NCBI RefSeq assembly: GCF_900174485.1
Contig: NZ_LT837803.1
Span: forward strand, 2,495,305 to 2,559,304
Source of the DNA: Sterolibacterium denitrificans
GTDB lineage: Bacteria > Pseudomonadota > Gammaproteobacteria > Burkholderiales > Rhodocyclaceae
DNA: 64,000 nucleotides
Direction: 5' to 3'
Part shown: piece after piece, positions 12,316-21,212 of the stretch
Layout of the letters: every line of letters begins with the position of its first letter
Position numbering within the stretch: the first letter of the stretch is position 1
Notes under the pieces: generated by a model
The model's input: the letters and a program-made list of their open reading frames with translations, nothing else
Databases searched by the model: none
Told to the model about the DNA's origin: nothing
Made by a program: the position numbers and the translations under genes

Positions 12316-13213
12316 TGGGGGATAGCCTCACATAGATGGGAGCGAGCGGTTCGCTCTGCGTGATCTCGACCAGTTTCTCGCGCGCCAGCTCCAGCATGGC
12401 GAGAAAGTTGACGATCAGATGAGGGATGCCGGCACCCGGCTCGAACAGGCGCTCGAAGGCAACGAAACCGCCGCCGGCCAGGTGGCGCATGATCAGGCTC
12501 ATGTGCTCGCGCACGGAGAGCTCGTCGCGGCGTATCCGGTGATGCTGGGTGACGCGCGCCTGCCTGAGCAACTGCAGCCAGGCGGTCTGCAGATCCTGCA
12601 ACGTCACTTCCGGCTGGCGTTCGACGAGCTTGTCGGCGATCCACACCGTCACCCATTCGTAGTCACGCTCGGCCTGCGGCAGCTCGTCGAGCTTCGCCGC
12701 TGCCGCCTTCATCTGTTCGTATTCGAGCAGGCGGCGCACCAGTTCGGCGCGCGGATCTTCCGGCTCGCCGTCCTCGGTCCTGGGGGGGCGCGGCAACAGC
12801 ATGCGCGACTTGATGTCGATCAGCATCGCCGCCATCAGCAGATATTCGGCCGCCAGTTCCAGGTTGCGCTTGCGCATCGCCTCGACATAGGTCAGATACT
12901 GCTCGGTCAGCGGCGCCATGGCAATGTCGAGAACATTGACGTTGGCCTTGCGGATCAGATACAGCAGCAGATCGAGCGGGCCTTCGAAGGAATCGAGAAT
13001 GACCTCCAGCGCATCGGGCGGAATGTACAGATCCTTGGGCATTTCGAGCATGGGCTCGCCATAGATCCTCACCGCATGGTCGGCATCGACCAGCGCCGCT
13101 GCCTGTTCGCCGACGATGGCAACAAGTGCCGCAGACACGGTATCAGCCGTCTCCACCGTCTCCGACGCATCGGCAACGGTCACGCCCGGCCCGGCGGCTT
13201 GCTCCGTGCTCAT
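12293..13213 (-). CDS. scpA: Segregation and condensation protein A
   Basis: ScpA is the kleisin subunit of the SMC-ScpAB condensin. The 306-residue product has a variable N-terminal stretch of about 60 residues, then the conserved [24 protein letters not shown] and [31 protein letters not shown], and the C-terminal winged helix ([17 protein letters not shown]). The ATG at 13211-13213 overlaps the trpS stop as ATGA. A longer open frame runs into trpS but lacks support. It overlaps scpB downstream. Confidence 0.94.
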   Translation of the reverse strand: MSTEQAAGPGVTVADASETVETADTVSAALVAIVGEQAAALVDADHAVRIYGEPMLEMPKDLYIPPDALEVILDSFEGPLDLLLYLIRKANVNVLDIAMAPLTEQYLTYVEAMRKRNLELAAEYLLMAAMLIDIKSRMLLPRPPRTEDGEPEDPRAELVRRLLEYEQMKAAAAKLDELPQAERDYEWVTVWIADKLVERQPEVTLQDLQTAWLQLLRQARVTQHHRIRRDELSVREHMSLIMRHLAGGGFVAFERLFEPGAGIPHLIVNFLAMLELAREKLVEITQSEPLAPIYVRLSPNADALHA

Positions 13214-14412
13214 GTGTAATCGAGGCCCATCGCCTCGCGCACGTCGCGCATGGTTTCCTGCGCCAGCTTGCGCGCCTTTTCGCAGCCGTCGGCGATGATG
13301 TTGCGCACCAGTTGCGGATCGTCCAGATACACCTGGGCGCGCTCGCGCATCGGCTCCTGCTCCTTGAGGATGGCGTCGATCACCGGCTGCTTGCACTCCA
13401 GGCAACCGATGCTCGCGCTGCGGCAGCCTTTCTGCACCCAATCCCTGGTCGCCGCATCCGAATACACCAGATGGAATTGCCACACCGGACATTTGTCCGG
13501 ATCGCCCGGATCGGTACGCCGCACCCGCGCCGGATCGGTCGGCATGGTGCGCACCTTCTTGATCACGCTGTCGCGGTCCTCGCGCAGCGCAATGGTGTTG
13601 TTATAGGACTTCGACATCTTCTGGCCATCCAGGCCGGGCATCTTCGCCGCCTCGGTGAGCAGGGCCTCCGGCTCGACCAGGATCATCTTTCCGCTGCCTT
13701 CGAGATAGCCGAACAGACGCTCGCGATCGCCCAGCGAGAGGTTCTGCGCCTCGCCCAGCAGGGCATGGGCGCGTTCGATGGCCTCCGCCTCGCCGCGCTC
13801 CTGATAGCGGGTGCGCAATTCGTTGTAGAGCTTGGCGCGCTTGCTGCCGAGCTTCTTGATGGCCTCCTTGGCCTTCTCCTCGAAATCCGGCTCGCGCCCG
13901 TACAGGTGGTTGAAGCGGCGCGCCAGCTCGCGGGTGAATTCGATATGCGGAATCTGGTCCTCGCCCACCGGTACCTTGTCGGCGCGATAGATCAGGATGT
14001 CCGCGCTCATCAGCAGCGGATAGCCGAGAAAACCATAGGTGGTCAGATCCTTGTGACTCAACTTTTCGATCTGGTCCTTGTAGGTCGGCACCCGCTCCAG
14101 CCAGCCCAGCGGGGTCATCATCGACATCAGCAGGTGCAGCTCGGCATGCTCCGGCACGCGCGACTGGACGAACAGCGTGGCCTGCGCCGGATCGACGCCG
14201 GCGGCCAGCCAGTCGACGACCATCTCCCAGGCGTTGTCCACGATACGGGCGGTATCGTCATAGCTGGTGGTCAGCGCATGCCAGTCGGCGACGAAGAACA
14301 GGCAGGGATATTCGTGCTGCAGCGTGATCCAGTTTTTCAGCACGCCATGGTAGTGGCCAAGATGCAGGCGGCCGGTCGGGCGCATGCCGGAGAGAACGCG
14401 TTCAACGTACAT
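13210..14412 (-). CDS. trpS: Tryptophanyl-tRNA synthetase
   Basis: This class I synthetase charges tRNA-Trp. The 400-residue product has the HIGH-like motif RPTGRLHLGHYHG near residue 17, the tryptophan pocket text DWHALTT, and KMSKSYNN near residue 265. It is longer than the common 330-residue type; the extra part includes a four-cysteine-containing C-terminal segment (DPDKCPVWQFH, GCRSASIGCLECKQP) typical of the subgroup found in many betaproteobacteria, possibly metal-binding. It overlaps scpA by four bases. Confidence 0.96.
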   Translation of the reverse strand: MYVERVLSGMRPTGRLHLGHYHGVLKNWITLQHEYPCLFFVADWHALTTSYDDTARIVDNAWEMVVDWLAAGVDPAQATLFVQSRVPEHAELHLLMSMMTPLGWLERVPTYKDQIEKLSHKDLTTYGFLGYPLLMSADILIYRADKVPVGEDQIPHIEFTRELARRFNHLYGREPDFEEKAKEAIKKLGSKRAKLYNELRTRYQERGEAEAIERAHALLGEAQNLSLGDRERLFGYLEGSGKMILVEPEALLTEAAKMPGLDGQKMSKSYNNTIALREDRDSVIKKVRTMPTDPARVRRTDPGDPDKCPVWQFHLVYSDAATRDWVQKGCRSASIGCLECKQPVIDAILKEQEPMRERAQVYLDDPQLVRNIIADGCEKARKLAQETMRDVREAMGLDYT

Positions 14413-14506
14413 ATTCTGGGTGCCGGGAGCTAGGAGCTTGGGGTCAGGAGGTCAGGGGGACAGGCGCCGCCTGGAAGGGGAAGGATTTTAGCAAAGACAC
14501 GACCAC

Positions 14507-15154
14507 TCAGCCTTCCAGACCGAAGGGCGCCAGCGCGCCGCAGCCGGCACGCACCAGCACCGGCGCGCCGCTGACCAGATCGATCACCGTGGTCTGCGCA
14601 GTGCTGCAGGGGCCGGCGTCGATCACCAGATCGAGCTGATGTTCGAGCCGGTCGAGGATTTCGTGGCTGTCGTTGAGCGGCTCGGCTTCCTCTTCATCGC
14701 TCGTCTTGCCCGGCAGGATCAAGGTGGAGGTCAGCAGTGGCTCGCCCAGTTCGGTGAGCAGCGCCTGTACCAGCACATGGTCGGGCACCCGCAGACCAAG
14801 GGTCTTGCGCTTCGGATGCAGCACCCGGCGCGGCAATTCCCGGCTGCCTTCGAGGATGAAGGTATAGCAGCCCGGCGTGGTGGCCTTGAGCTGACGATAG
14901 ACGGAATTGTCGACGCGGGCATAGGTGGCGATCTGCGACAGATCGGCGCACATCAGCGTCATCAGGTGGCGCTCGTCCACGCCGCGGATGCGCCGGATGC
15001 GATCGAGCAGTTCCTTGTCGCCGAGATGGCCGGCCAGCGCATAGGAGGAATCGGTCGGCAGCGCCACCAGACCACCCTGGCGAATGATCTCGACGGCATG
15101 GCGAATCAAGCGTGGCTGAGGATGTTCGGGATGAATGTAGAAAATCTGTGTCAT
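14507..15154 (-). CDS. yciO: YciO-type threonylcarbamoyl-AMP synthase family protein
   Basis: The protein belongs to the Sua5/TsaC/YciO fold. The 215-residue product begins MTQIFYIHPEHPQPRL and has GGLVALPTDSSYAL, RIRRIRG, FTFILEGSR-like TFILEGSRELPRR, KRKTLGLRVPDH and TTVIDLVSGAPVLVRAG, matching the YciO branch closely. TsaC proteins make threonylcarbamoyl-AMP for tRNA t6A; YciO proteins share the fold, but their physiological role is less certain. The longer open frame overlaps the PHP gene and is not used. The gap of 13 bases after rnm and the order rnm-yciO next to a Trp gene repeat the E. coli neighbourhood. Confidence 0.9.
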   Translation of the reverse strand: MTQIFYIHPEHPQPRLIRHAVEIIRQGGLVALPTDSSYALAGHLGDKELLDRIRRIRGVDERHLMTLMCADLSQIATYARVDNSVYRQLKATTPGCYTFILEGSRELPRRVLHPKRKTLGLRVPDHVLVQALLTELGEPLLTSTLILPGKTSDEEEAEPLNDSHEILDRLEHQLDLVIDAGPCSTAQTTVIDLVSGAPVLVRAGCGALAPFGLEG

Positions 15155-15167
15155 CGGCAAAATGCAA

Positions 15168-16031
15168 TCAGAGCAGTAGCTGCCAGACCGGCCGCAGGTC
15201 TTCCGGCAGGGCCGGCAAGCGGCCGAGATCGATGCGGCTCTCGCCGGGACCGTGAAAGTCCGAACCCCGGGAGGCGAAGAGGCCGAACTCGCGCGCGTGG
15301 CGGGCGCTGGCGGCGATCTCCTCGTCGCTGTGCGAACCCGACAGCACCTCGATGGCCTCGCCACCCAGATCGCGGAACTCGCCGAGCAGACGACGCAGCG
15401 CCTTTTTGGTGATGCGGTAGCGCCCCGGATGCGCAATCACCGCCACGCCGCCGGCACCGTGAATCCAGTCGATGGCGGTCTGCAGCGTCGTCCATTGGTG
15501 ACTGACGTAACCCGGTTTGCCCCTGGCCAGCCAGTGATCGAACACCGATTTCACATCCTTGGCGTAGCCGCTTTCCACGATGTAGCGCGCGAAGTGCGAA
15601 CGCCCGACCAGCGCCGGATTGCCGACGAAACGCAGCGCGCCTTCATAGGCGCCATGGATGCCGACCTTGTCGAGCTCCGCCGCCATGAGTCTGGCGCGGT
15701 CATCGCGGCCGCTGCGCAAATGCGCCAGCCCGACGTCGAGCACGGCATAGCCGGGATCCACGCCGAGGCCGACGACATGGATCGTCTGGTCATCGCCCCA
15801 GGACACCGAAATCTCGACGCCATCGACGAAACGCAGCCCCAGTTCCTCCGCCGCGGCCCGCGCCTCGGCCAGCCCCTCCAGCTCGTCATGATCGGTCAGC
15901 GCCAGCAGCTCGACGCCATTGGCATGGGCGCGCCGCACCAGATCCGCCGGACTCAGCAGACCATCGGACATGCAGGAGTGGCTGTGCAGATCGGCATTGA
16001 GGCCGGAGCCGGAACCAAGCGCCGCCGTCAT
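15168..16031 (-). CDS. rnm: PHP-domain phosphoesterase, RNase AM/YciV family
   Basis: E. coli YciV (RNase AM) is a 5'-3' exonuclease that trims rRNA 5' ends and hydrolyses nucleoside 3',5'-bisphosphates. The 287-residue product has the metal-binding PHP motifs DLHSHSCMSDG, ALTDHDELEG, DGVEISVSW, VIAHPGRY and SRGSDFHGPGE, all intact. The ATG at 16029-16031 overlaps the stop of the hydrolase gene as ATGA. The neighbour yciO is a usual partner. The family is clear; the exact substrate is inferred from the E. coli homologue. Confidence 0.9.
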   Translation of the reverse strand: MTAALGSGSGLNADLHSHSCMSDGLLSPADLVRRAHANGVELLALTDHDELEGLAEARAAAEELGLRFVDGVEISVSWGDDQTIHVVGLGVDPGYAVLDVGLAHLRSGRDDRARLMAAELDKVGIHGAYEGALRFVGNPALVGRSHFARYIVESGYAKDVKSVFDHWLARGKPGYVSHQWTTLQTAIDWIHGAGGVAVIAHPGRYRITKKALRRLLGEFRDLGGEAIEVLSGSHSDEEIAASARHAREFGLFASRGSDFHGPGESRIDLGRLPALPEDLRPVWQLLL

Positions 16032-16912
16032 GAAAAGAACGCCTCGATCAACCGCGCCAGTTGCTCGGGCTGGTCGTGATGCAGATTGTGTCCGGCATCC
16101 TGGATGACTTCCCGCCGCAGATGGCTGAAACAGGCCATGCGCCCCTCGTAATCGTCTTCGCCCAGGCCGTGATACATGGCCATCGCCGACGACTCGCTGC
16201 CTTCCACCCACAGCACCGGCGCGCTCACCCGCCGCCAGCAAGCCTTAGCCTCCTCCAGGCGATAGGGATAAGGCGCCAGCAGCTTGTGACAGGGATCGCT
16301 GGCCACCACGATCGGCCGCGCCGGATCGGCAGAATCGGCACCATCCTCGACGCCGAAATGCTCGGCCAGAAAGCTGGCGCGTTCAGCGCTCAGGCGCGGG
16401 TTGAGCCGCTGCAGCCGCTGGGCCAGCGCGGCGCGATCGGCATAACGCCGGCTGGGCGCCAACTGGCGCGACTGATCCAGCCAATGGCGATAGCGGCCGG
16501 GCGCATCCTCGGGATCCGCCGCCGGCAGGCCGAAGCCCTCCAGCGTGACCAGGCCCGTCACCCGCTCCGGCCGTACGCCGGCATACACGCAAAGCACATT
16601 GCCGCCCATGCTGTGCCCCACGATGCGCGCCGGCGCATCCGGCGAATAGTGATCGAGCAAGGCGTCGAGATCGGCAAGGTAGTCGGGAAACCAGTAGCAG
16701 CCGTGATTCCATTGCGACTGCCCGAAGCCGCGCCAATCCGGCGCAATGCAGCGCCACTCGCCGGCAAGGGCGTCGACGAGAAACTGGAAACTGCCCGAAA
16801 AATCCTGCCAGCCGTGCAGCAGAAACAGTTTGGGCGCATCCTCGCTGCCCCAGACACGCACATGCATGCGCATGCCGCGCAGGGTCAGGAATTCGGAGGT
16901 GCTGGGGTACAT
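16028..16912 (-). CDS. Alpha/beta hydrolase
   Basis: This is a 294-residue single-domain alpha/beta hydrolase of unknown substrate. Visible motifs are the oxyanion HGWQDFSGSF, the DWRGFGQS strand, the nucleophile elbow GHSMGGN with Ser, and the C-terminal GHNLHHDQPE with the catalytic His; an acid residue is likely in VLWVEGSES. No signal peptide is seen, so it is probably cytoplasmic. It is the first gene of the minus-strand run leading to rluB and overlaps rnm by four bases. Confidence 0.9.
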   Translation of the reverse strand: MYPSTSEFLTLRGMRMHVRVWGSEDAPKLFLLHGWQDFSGSFQFLVDALAGEWRCIAPDWRGFGQSQWNHGCYWFPDYLADLDALLDHYSPDAPARIVGHSMGGNVLCVYAGVRPERVTGLVTLEGFGLPAADPEDAPGRYRHWLDQSRQLAPSRRYADRAALAQRLQRLNPRLSAERASFLAEHFGVEDGADSADPARPIVVASDPCHKLLAPYPYRLEEAKACWRRVSAPVLWVEGSESSAMAMYHGLGEDDYEGRMACFSHLRREVIQDAGHNLHHDQPEQLARLIEAFFS

Positions 16913-17016
16913 CGTTGAATTTTAACATCCATACATGACGATGCTCCCGCCATCCCGCTCGATTGAGCATGCTTGAGCGCGCCGCGTCCGATATTCCACA
17001 ATTGCCGCGTGCGGAC

Positions 17017-17044
17017 ATTGCCCGAATTAGGCTTTAGCTATAAT
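17017..17044 (+). promoter_or_regulatory. Likely sigma-70 promoter for the Cache-domain gene
   Basis: A perfect TATAAT (17039-17044) has ATTGCC 16 bases upstream (17017-17022), a weak -35. The transcript would carry a leader of about 125 bases, with a CAGAGC/GCTCTG hairpin near 17085-17112. Confidence 0.5.
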
Positions 17045-17176
17045 GAAACCCGCTCGTCACAGCTACAGGAGGCGCTTGCTCGTCGCAGAGCAGACCGCGA
17101 ATGCGGCTCTGAGCCTGCAGATTTCCACCCCTGCGGATTTCAGGATTTCGTACATCTAACCAAGGAGCCAAAACAC

Positions 17177-17641
17177 ATGCGCACCGTTACCGCTACCGTT
17201 ACGCTGACCCTTGCTGCACTCTCCCTCATACCGCTGGCAGCCCATTCCGCCGACGACTACGCGACTCCCAAGGAAGCCGAAGAAATCGTGGCCAAAGCCG
17301 TCAAGGCAGTCAATACCGACAAGGCAACTGCATTCAAGGAAATTACCGGCAAGGACAAGAAATGGATCCATCTCGATCTCTACCCGGTGGTCTACGGCAT
17401 GGATGGCAAGTGTCTGGCGCATGGCCAGAATGAAAAGTCGGTCGGCAAGGATTTGCTTGAACTGGCCGATGCCGACGGCAAGGAGTTCGTCAAGGAAAGA
17501 GTCGAGCTGGCCAAGACCAAAGGCAAGTTCTGGCAGGATTACAAGTTCACCGACCCTGTCACCAAGAAGGTACTGCCGAAGTCGGCCTACTGCGAGAGGA
17601 CCGGTGAAATGATCGTCTGCGCAGGTGTGTACAAACGCTAA
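17177..17641 (+). CDS. Secreted single-Cache-domain protein
   Basis: The 154-residue product has a Sec signal peptide (cut near AAHSA, residue 24) and then a lone Cache_2-like domain: EIVAKAVKAVNTDKATAFKEI, FVELY-like LDLYPVVYGMDGKCLAHGQNEKSVGKDLLELAD, and a C-terminal KTKGKFWQDYKFTDP strand followed by CERTGEMIVCAGVYKR. Such proteins are thought to bind small ligands such as organic acids in the periplasm. It has an AAGGAG site. The next gene is a chemoreceptor whose own sensor is a helical bundle, so this may act as its binding protein; that is inference. Two Cys near the end could pair. Confidence 0.85.
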   Translation: MRTVTATVTLTLAALSLIPLAAHSADDYATPKEAEEIVAKAVKAVNTDKATAFKEITGKDKKWIHLDLYPVVYGMDGKCLAHGQNEKSVGKDLLELADADGKEFVKERVELAKTKGKFWQDYKFTDPVTKKVLPKSAYCERTGEMIVCAGVYKR

Positions 17642-17649
17642 GGCATGTT

Positions 17650-17692
17650 CATGTTCTCATGCAGCCGGCAGATTGCGCCGCATGAGAACATG
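17650..17692 (+). terminator. Perfect 13-pair inverted repeat after the Cache gene
   Basis: CATGTTCTCATGC (17650-17662) and GCATGAGAACATG (17680-17692) are exact complements around a 17-base loop; CCCCTGATTTT follows. It begins eight bases after the Cache stop codon. It may end or stabilise that message before the chemoreceptor gene. The T-run is not adjacent, so termination is only possible. Confidence 0.5.
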
Positions 17693-17766
17693 CCCCTGAT
17701 TTTCTGCCATGCGCGCCGCAACCACCCTGCGAGCGGTTGCAGCCCATTTATTCAGCGAGTACCGTC

Positions 17767-19383
17767 ATGAGCATCAAGGCCAAAATGTTTCTGCTTGCTC
17801 TGGGTGCCGTAGCCATGGTGCTGTTGCTGGGCATCTCCAGCCTCTTCGGCATACGAACGCTCCAGCAGGCACTCGATGATGTCGCCGTCAAGGGCATCGG
17901 TCATTCCCAGGCACTCAGCGAGGCCAACAGCAAATTATTTGCGGCCAACCTTTCGGCTTATCGCCTTTTCGCCACGATGGTCAACTTCGATGCGGCCCGC
18001 ATCCAGGCGGAGACCGCCACGGTGCTCGGCCATGCCGATGGCGCGATCAAGATACTGAAGGATATGGAAGAGCGCAGCGACCTCCAGGCCGAAGAAAGGC
18101 AGACACTCGCCGAATTGGCCGAACCGCTTGCCCAATATCGCAAACTCATTGCCCAGGCCATCGACATGGCCGAATCCGATCTGCCCTCCGGCACCGGCAT
18201 GATGCAGGCAGCAGACAAACGTTTCCTGAAGATCAAAGAAGAACTCGGAAAAATGATCGACGATCAAAAAGCCGAGTCGAATGCCTTGACTGTGGCGGCC
18301 ACCGCTGCCGGCGATCGCTCCATCACCACCAGCGCCGTCGTCTTCCTGGTCAGTCTGATCGGATGCGCCGCCGTTTCTTTCATATTGTCCGGAAAGATCG
18401 TCGGTCCCCTGCTCGATGCCATCCGTACCGCCAGATCGATCGCCGGAGGCGACCTGACCAATCGTATCGAAATCAGCGGCAAGGACGAAACTGGCGACCT
18501 GCTGCGGGCGCTTGCGGACATGCAAACCAACCTTCGCAGCCTGATTGGCCAGATCGAAGCCAATGTGCAGCAAACCGCAACCTCATGCAGCCTGATGTCG
18601 TCGGCATTTCAAAACATCAACCAATCGGTTCATGCCCAGAATGACGCAACCGCCGCCGTTGCAGCCGCGATCGAGGAAATGAGCGTCAGCATCACCAGCA
18701 TCCATGACAACGCCAGCCACGCGCTCAGCGCGAACCGCAAGAGCGCCGAGTTCGCATCACAGGGCGTCAGGGTCACCCAGAGCGCTTCGGCCGAGATGCT
18801 GAAAATTTCCGCCACGGTCAAGGATGCCGCAGAGGTCATCGAGCGTGTCGGGCAACAGACGAACGAAATATCCAGCATCGTGAAGACGATCCGTGAAGTG
18901 GCGGATCAGACCAACCTGCTGGCACTCAATGCAGCCATCGAAGCAGCGCGCGCCGGGGAGTCGGGCCGAGGCTTCGCCGTAGTCGCCGACGAAGTACGCA
19001 AGCTTGCCGAAAAGACGACGAGTTCTTCCGAGGAAATCCGCCGCATGATCGAGGCGGTTCAACTGAGTTCGGGGAATGCCGTGGACACCATCCGCCAGAT
19101 GGTGAATCAAATGGAAATCACGGCCAGCCATGCAGCCAATGCGCAGGAAGCGATCGAGCGTATCCAGGCCAGCTCGAAACAGAGCGAAGGCCATGCCCAG
19201 GACATTGCCGCCGCGCTGGGCGAACACTCATCGACCAGCCACCTGATCGCCCAACAGGTCGAGAACATCACCTGCATGAGCAACGAGAATGCGCAAAGCA
19301 TCGCTCAGGCCGGCCAAGCCATGCAGGAATTCGAAGACAAGGCCGGCATCCTGAATACTGCCGTAAAAAACTTCAAGATTTAG
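17767..19383 (+). CDS. Methyl-accepting chemotaxis protein
   Basis: This is a membrane chemoreceptor of 538 residues. It has TM1 at about 7-28, a periplasmic four-helix-bundle sensor (about 30-190), TM2 at about 192-215 ([21 protein letters not shown]), a HAMP domain ([23 protein letters not shown]) and a signalling domain with the conserved hairpin [43 protein letters not shown]. The tail lacks a CheR/CheB pentapeptide. The ATG at 17767 gives the usual short cytoplasmic N-terminus; a start ten codons upstream is less likely. It follows a secreted Cache protein and precedes a diguanylate cyclase. Confidence 0.95.
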   Translation: MSIKAKMFLLALGAVAMVLLLGISSLFGIRTLQQALDDVAVKGIGHSQALSEANSKLFAANLSAYRLFATMVNFDAARIQAETATVLGHADGAIKILKDMEERSDLQAEERQTLAELAEPLAQYRKLIAQAIDMAESDLPSGTGMMQAADKRFLKIKEELGKMIDDQKAESNALTVAATAAGDRSITTSAVVFLVSLIGCAAVSFILSGKIVGPLLDAIRTARSIAGGDLTNRIEISGKDETGDLLRALADMQTNLRSLIGQIEANVQQTATSCSLMSSAFQNINQSVHAQNDATAAVAAAIEEMSVSITSIHDNASHALSANRKSAEFASQGVRVTQSASAEMLKISATVKDAAEVIERVGQQTNEISSIVKTIREVADQTNLLALNAAIEAARAGESGRGFAVVADEVRKLAEKTTSSSEEIRRMIEAVQLSSGNAVDTIRQMVNQMEITASHAANAQEAIERIQASSKQSEGHAQDIAAALGEHSSTSHLIAQQVENITCMSNENAQSIAQAGQAMQEFEDKAGILNTAVKNFKI

Positions 19384-19640
19384 GGAAATGCCGACGCGCA
19401 TGGCGGACGGACGGAGGCGGCCGACAATTCATCGGCAGGTTCGACTTCCCCGCAGAAACGGCAATGAAACAAGACGGCGGCATGGCGCCCGATACGGTAG
19501 ACTGGGTGGCCCGTACTGCCCCGGGGCCATGTCCGGGCCGGAGCCGGAGCCGAAAGCCAAAGACCGAAGATTGACCGCTGAACTCTTTCGTAGCAGAGCA
19601 ACCACACTCGAACCACGCCACTCGTGACCACTGACTGCCA

Positions 19641-20921
19641 ATGATGACCAAAGCCGCTGAGCAACATTCCGAAATCGTCCGCCTGCTTTCCAAGACCCTG
19701 GCCCCGGACGCTTCCCATGGCGGCCTGGCGGACATCCCCCTGGAACAACGTCAGCAGATACAGGCCCTGCTCGACACCTCGGCGCGCGTTTCCGGCGGGA
19801 TATTCATGTATATCGCCCTCTGGCTGATCATCGCCTGGGGCACCCAACTGATCAGCCTCAACCCGACACTGGTCTGGTCCTTCACCGCCTGGCTGACGGC
19901 AATCGCCATTTGCCGGCTGTTGCTGAAACGCGCCTTTCCCACGCTCATCGTCAAACGCATCAAATTCGCCCGCCGCGCCTTGTACTGGGTGGTACTCGTC
20001 AACGGCTTCAGCTGGGGTCTGATGACCGCTGCCAGCATTTATTTGACCGAGCTCGAGCCGATGCGCAGCGCCATGATCCTCGTCGCCGTCGGCATCTGCT
20101 CCGCCGGCAGCATGGCAATGGCCATCGACTCCTTCCTCAAGTTCTGGTTTCCGATCGCGCTGATCTTCCCCGTCGCGCTCGGCACCCTCGCCAGCAACAC
20201 CGAGGGCAATCTGCTGCTGGCCACCCTGGCTTTCGTCTACGCCTTCTATCTCATGTTCTCCATACACAGCACGCATCGCGATTATTGGCGCGCGATGCAC
20301 GCCAATGCCCAGTTCGAACGCGCCAGCCTGACCGATGCGCTGACCCAGGTCGCCAACCGCATGTCTTTCGACCGCCAGTACCAGCACGAATGGCGGCGCG
20401 CAAGCCGGCACAGCAATGAACTCGCCGTGTTGATGGTAGACCTGGATCACTTCAAGCAGATCAACGACACCTACGGCCACCAGGCGGGCGACCGGGTGCT
20501 GCAGCACGTTGCCAACGTCCTGCAGAATGCCCTGCTGCGTGGCGGCGATTCGGTCGCCCGTTATGGCGGAGAGGAATTCGTCATCCTGCTGCCGCAGGCC
20601 GACGTGGAAGGCGCCTCGACGGTTGCCCAGCGCATCCTCGCAAGCGTATCCACCCACAGCATAAAAATCGACAACAACGAACTGCGCATCACCTGCAGCA
20701 TCGGCTGCGCCCTGGCCCAGCCTCACGAGCAAACGCGACCGGAAGACCTGCTCAAGCTGGCCGATACCGCCCTCTATGCCGCCAAGGCCGCCGGCCGCAA
20801 CCTGGCATATTTCAACCATGGCGACGGCACCATCAGCCCCATCCAGCAGCAATCACACACGTCCCGCACACCCGCCTCTCCCGCCACCCGTTCTTGCGAC
20901 AAGACCGCCAAGACGGCATAA
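19641..20921 (+). CDS. Membrane diguanylate cyclase (GGDEF protein)
   Basis: The protein makes cyclic di-GMP. The 426 residues form an N-terminal membrane region of five or six helices (about 50-220) followed by a GGDEF domain: SLTDALTQVANRMSFDR, LMVDLDHFKQINDTYGHQAGD and the active-site loop RYGGEEFVIL near residue 307, with Glu in place of Asp, which is fully compatible with activity. No RxxD inhibitory site directly before the loop is evident. No known MASE type can be assigned by eye. Its 3' end contains the predicted promoter of the gcv operon. Confidence 0.93.
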   Translation: MMTKAAEQHSEIVRLLSKTLAPDASHGGLADIPLEQRQQIQALLDTSARVSGGIFMYIALWLIIAWGTQLISLNPTLVWSFTAWLTAIAICRLLLKRAFPTLIVKRIKFARRALYWVVLVNGFSWGLMTAASIYLTELEPMRSAMILVAVGICSAGSMAMAIDSFLKFWFPIALIFPVALGTLASNTEGNLLLATLAFVYAFYLMFSIHSTHRDYWRAMHANAQFERASLTDALTQVANRMSFDRQYQHEWRRASRHSNELAVLMVDLDHFKQINDTYGHQAGDRVLQHVANVLQNALLRGGDSVARYGGEEFVILLPQADVEGASTVAQRILASVSTHSIKIDNNELRITCSIGCALAQPHEQTRPEDLLKLADTALYAAKAAGRNLAYFNHGDGTISPIQQQSHTSRTPASPATRSCDKTAKTA

Positions 20922-20922
20922 T
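20894..20922 (+). promoter_or_regulatory. Sigma-70 promoter of the gcv operon
   Basis: TTGCGA (20894-20899), 17 bases, CATAAT (20917-20922). The predicted start near 20929 coincides with the first base of the P1 stem of the riboswitch. The promoter lies inside the end of the diguanylate cyclase gene. Confidence 0.7.
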
Positions 20923-20928
20923 GCGGCC

Positions 20929-21131
20929 CGTCGCAGGGAGAGCGTGAACATGAATTCCGTTCACCGCCGAAGGCGCAATCCCGTAACCGCTCAGGCCAAC
21001 GAACCGGCGACGCAGGACAAATCTGGAGAGCGATGGGCTGGATCCATCCACCGAAGGGGCACCCGGCCGGGATGAGGCAGCGAAGACAGCGCTCATCCGC
21101 ACCGCAATCTCTCAGGTACCAAGGACAGATG
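20929..21131 (+). promoter_or_regulatory. Tandem glycine riboswitch
   Basis: Two glycine aptamers lie in series. Aptamer 1 (about 20929-21012) is closed by CGTCGC/GCGACG and has GGGAGAGCGTG, CACCGCCGAAGG and CGCTCAGGC. Aptamer 2 (about 21019-21131) is closed by ATCTG/CAGAT and has GGAGAGCG, CACCGAAGGGGCA and CTCTCAGGTACCAAGGACAG, the classic family signature. In known examples glycine binding turns on glycine cleavage genes. Here an intrinsic terminator follows directly and gcvT lies 80 bases downstream. No search was run, but the motif set is highly specific. Confidence 0.95.
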
Positions 21132-21164
21132 GGGCGAATGGATGACATCCATTCGCCCTTTTTT
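21132..21164 (+). terminator. Riboswitch expression-platform terminator
   Basis: GGGCGAATGGAT(G) and its exact complement (21132-21144, 21146-21158) are followed by six T residues. It directly abuts aptamer 2 and precedes gcvT, so glycine binding would be expected to prevent its formation. GGATCCATCC in aptamer 2 could pair with the 5' arm, a candidate for the switching mechanism. Confidence 0.9.
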
Positions 21165-21212
21165 CATTCATCCGATCCTGCACCAGGAAAATCTGACAAG
21201 CCACTGATCCTC

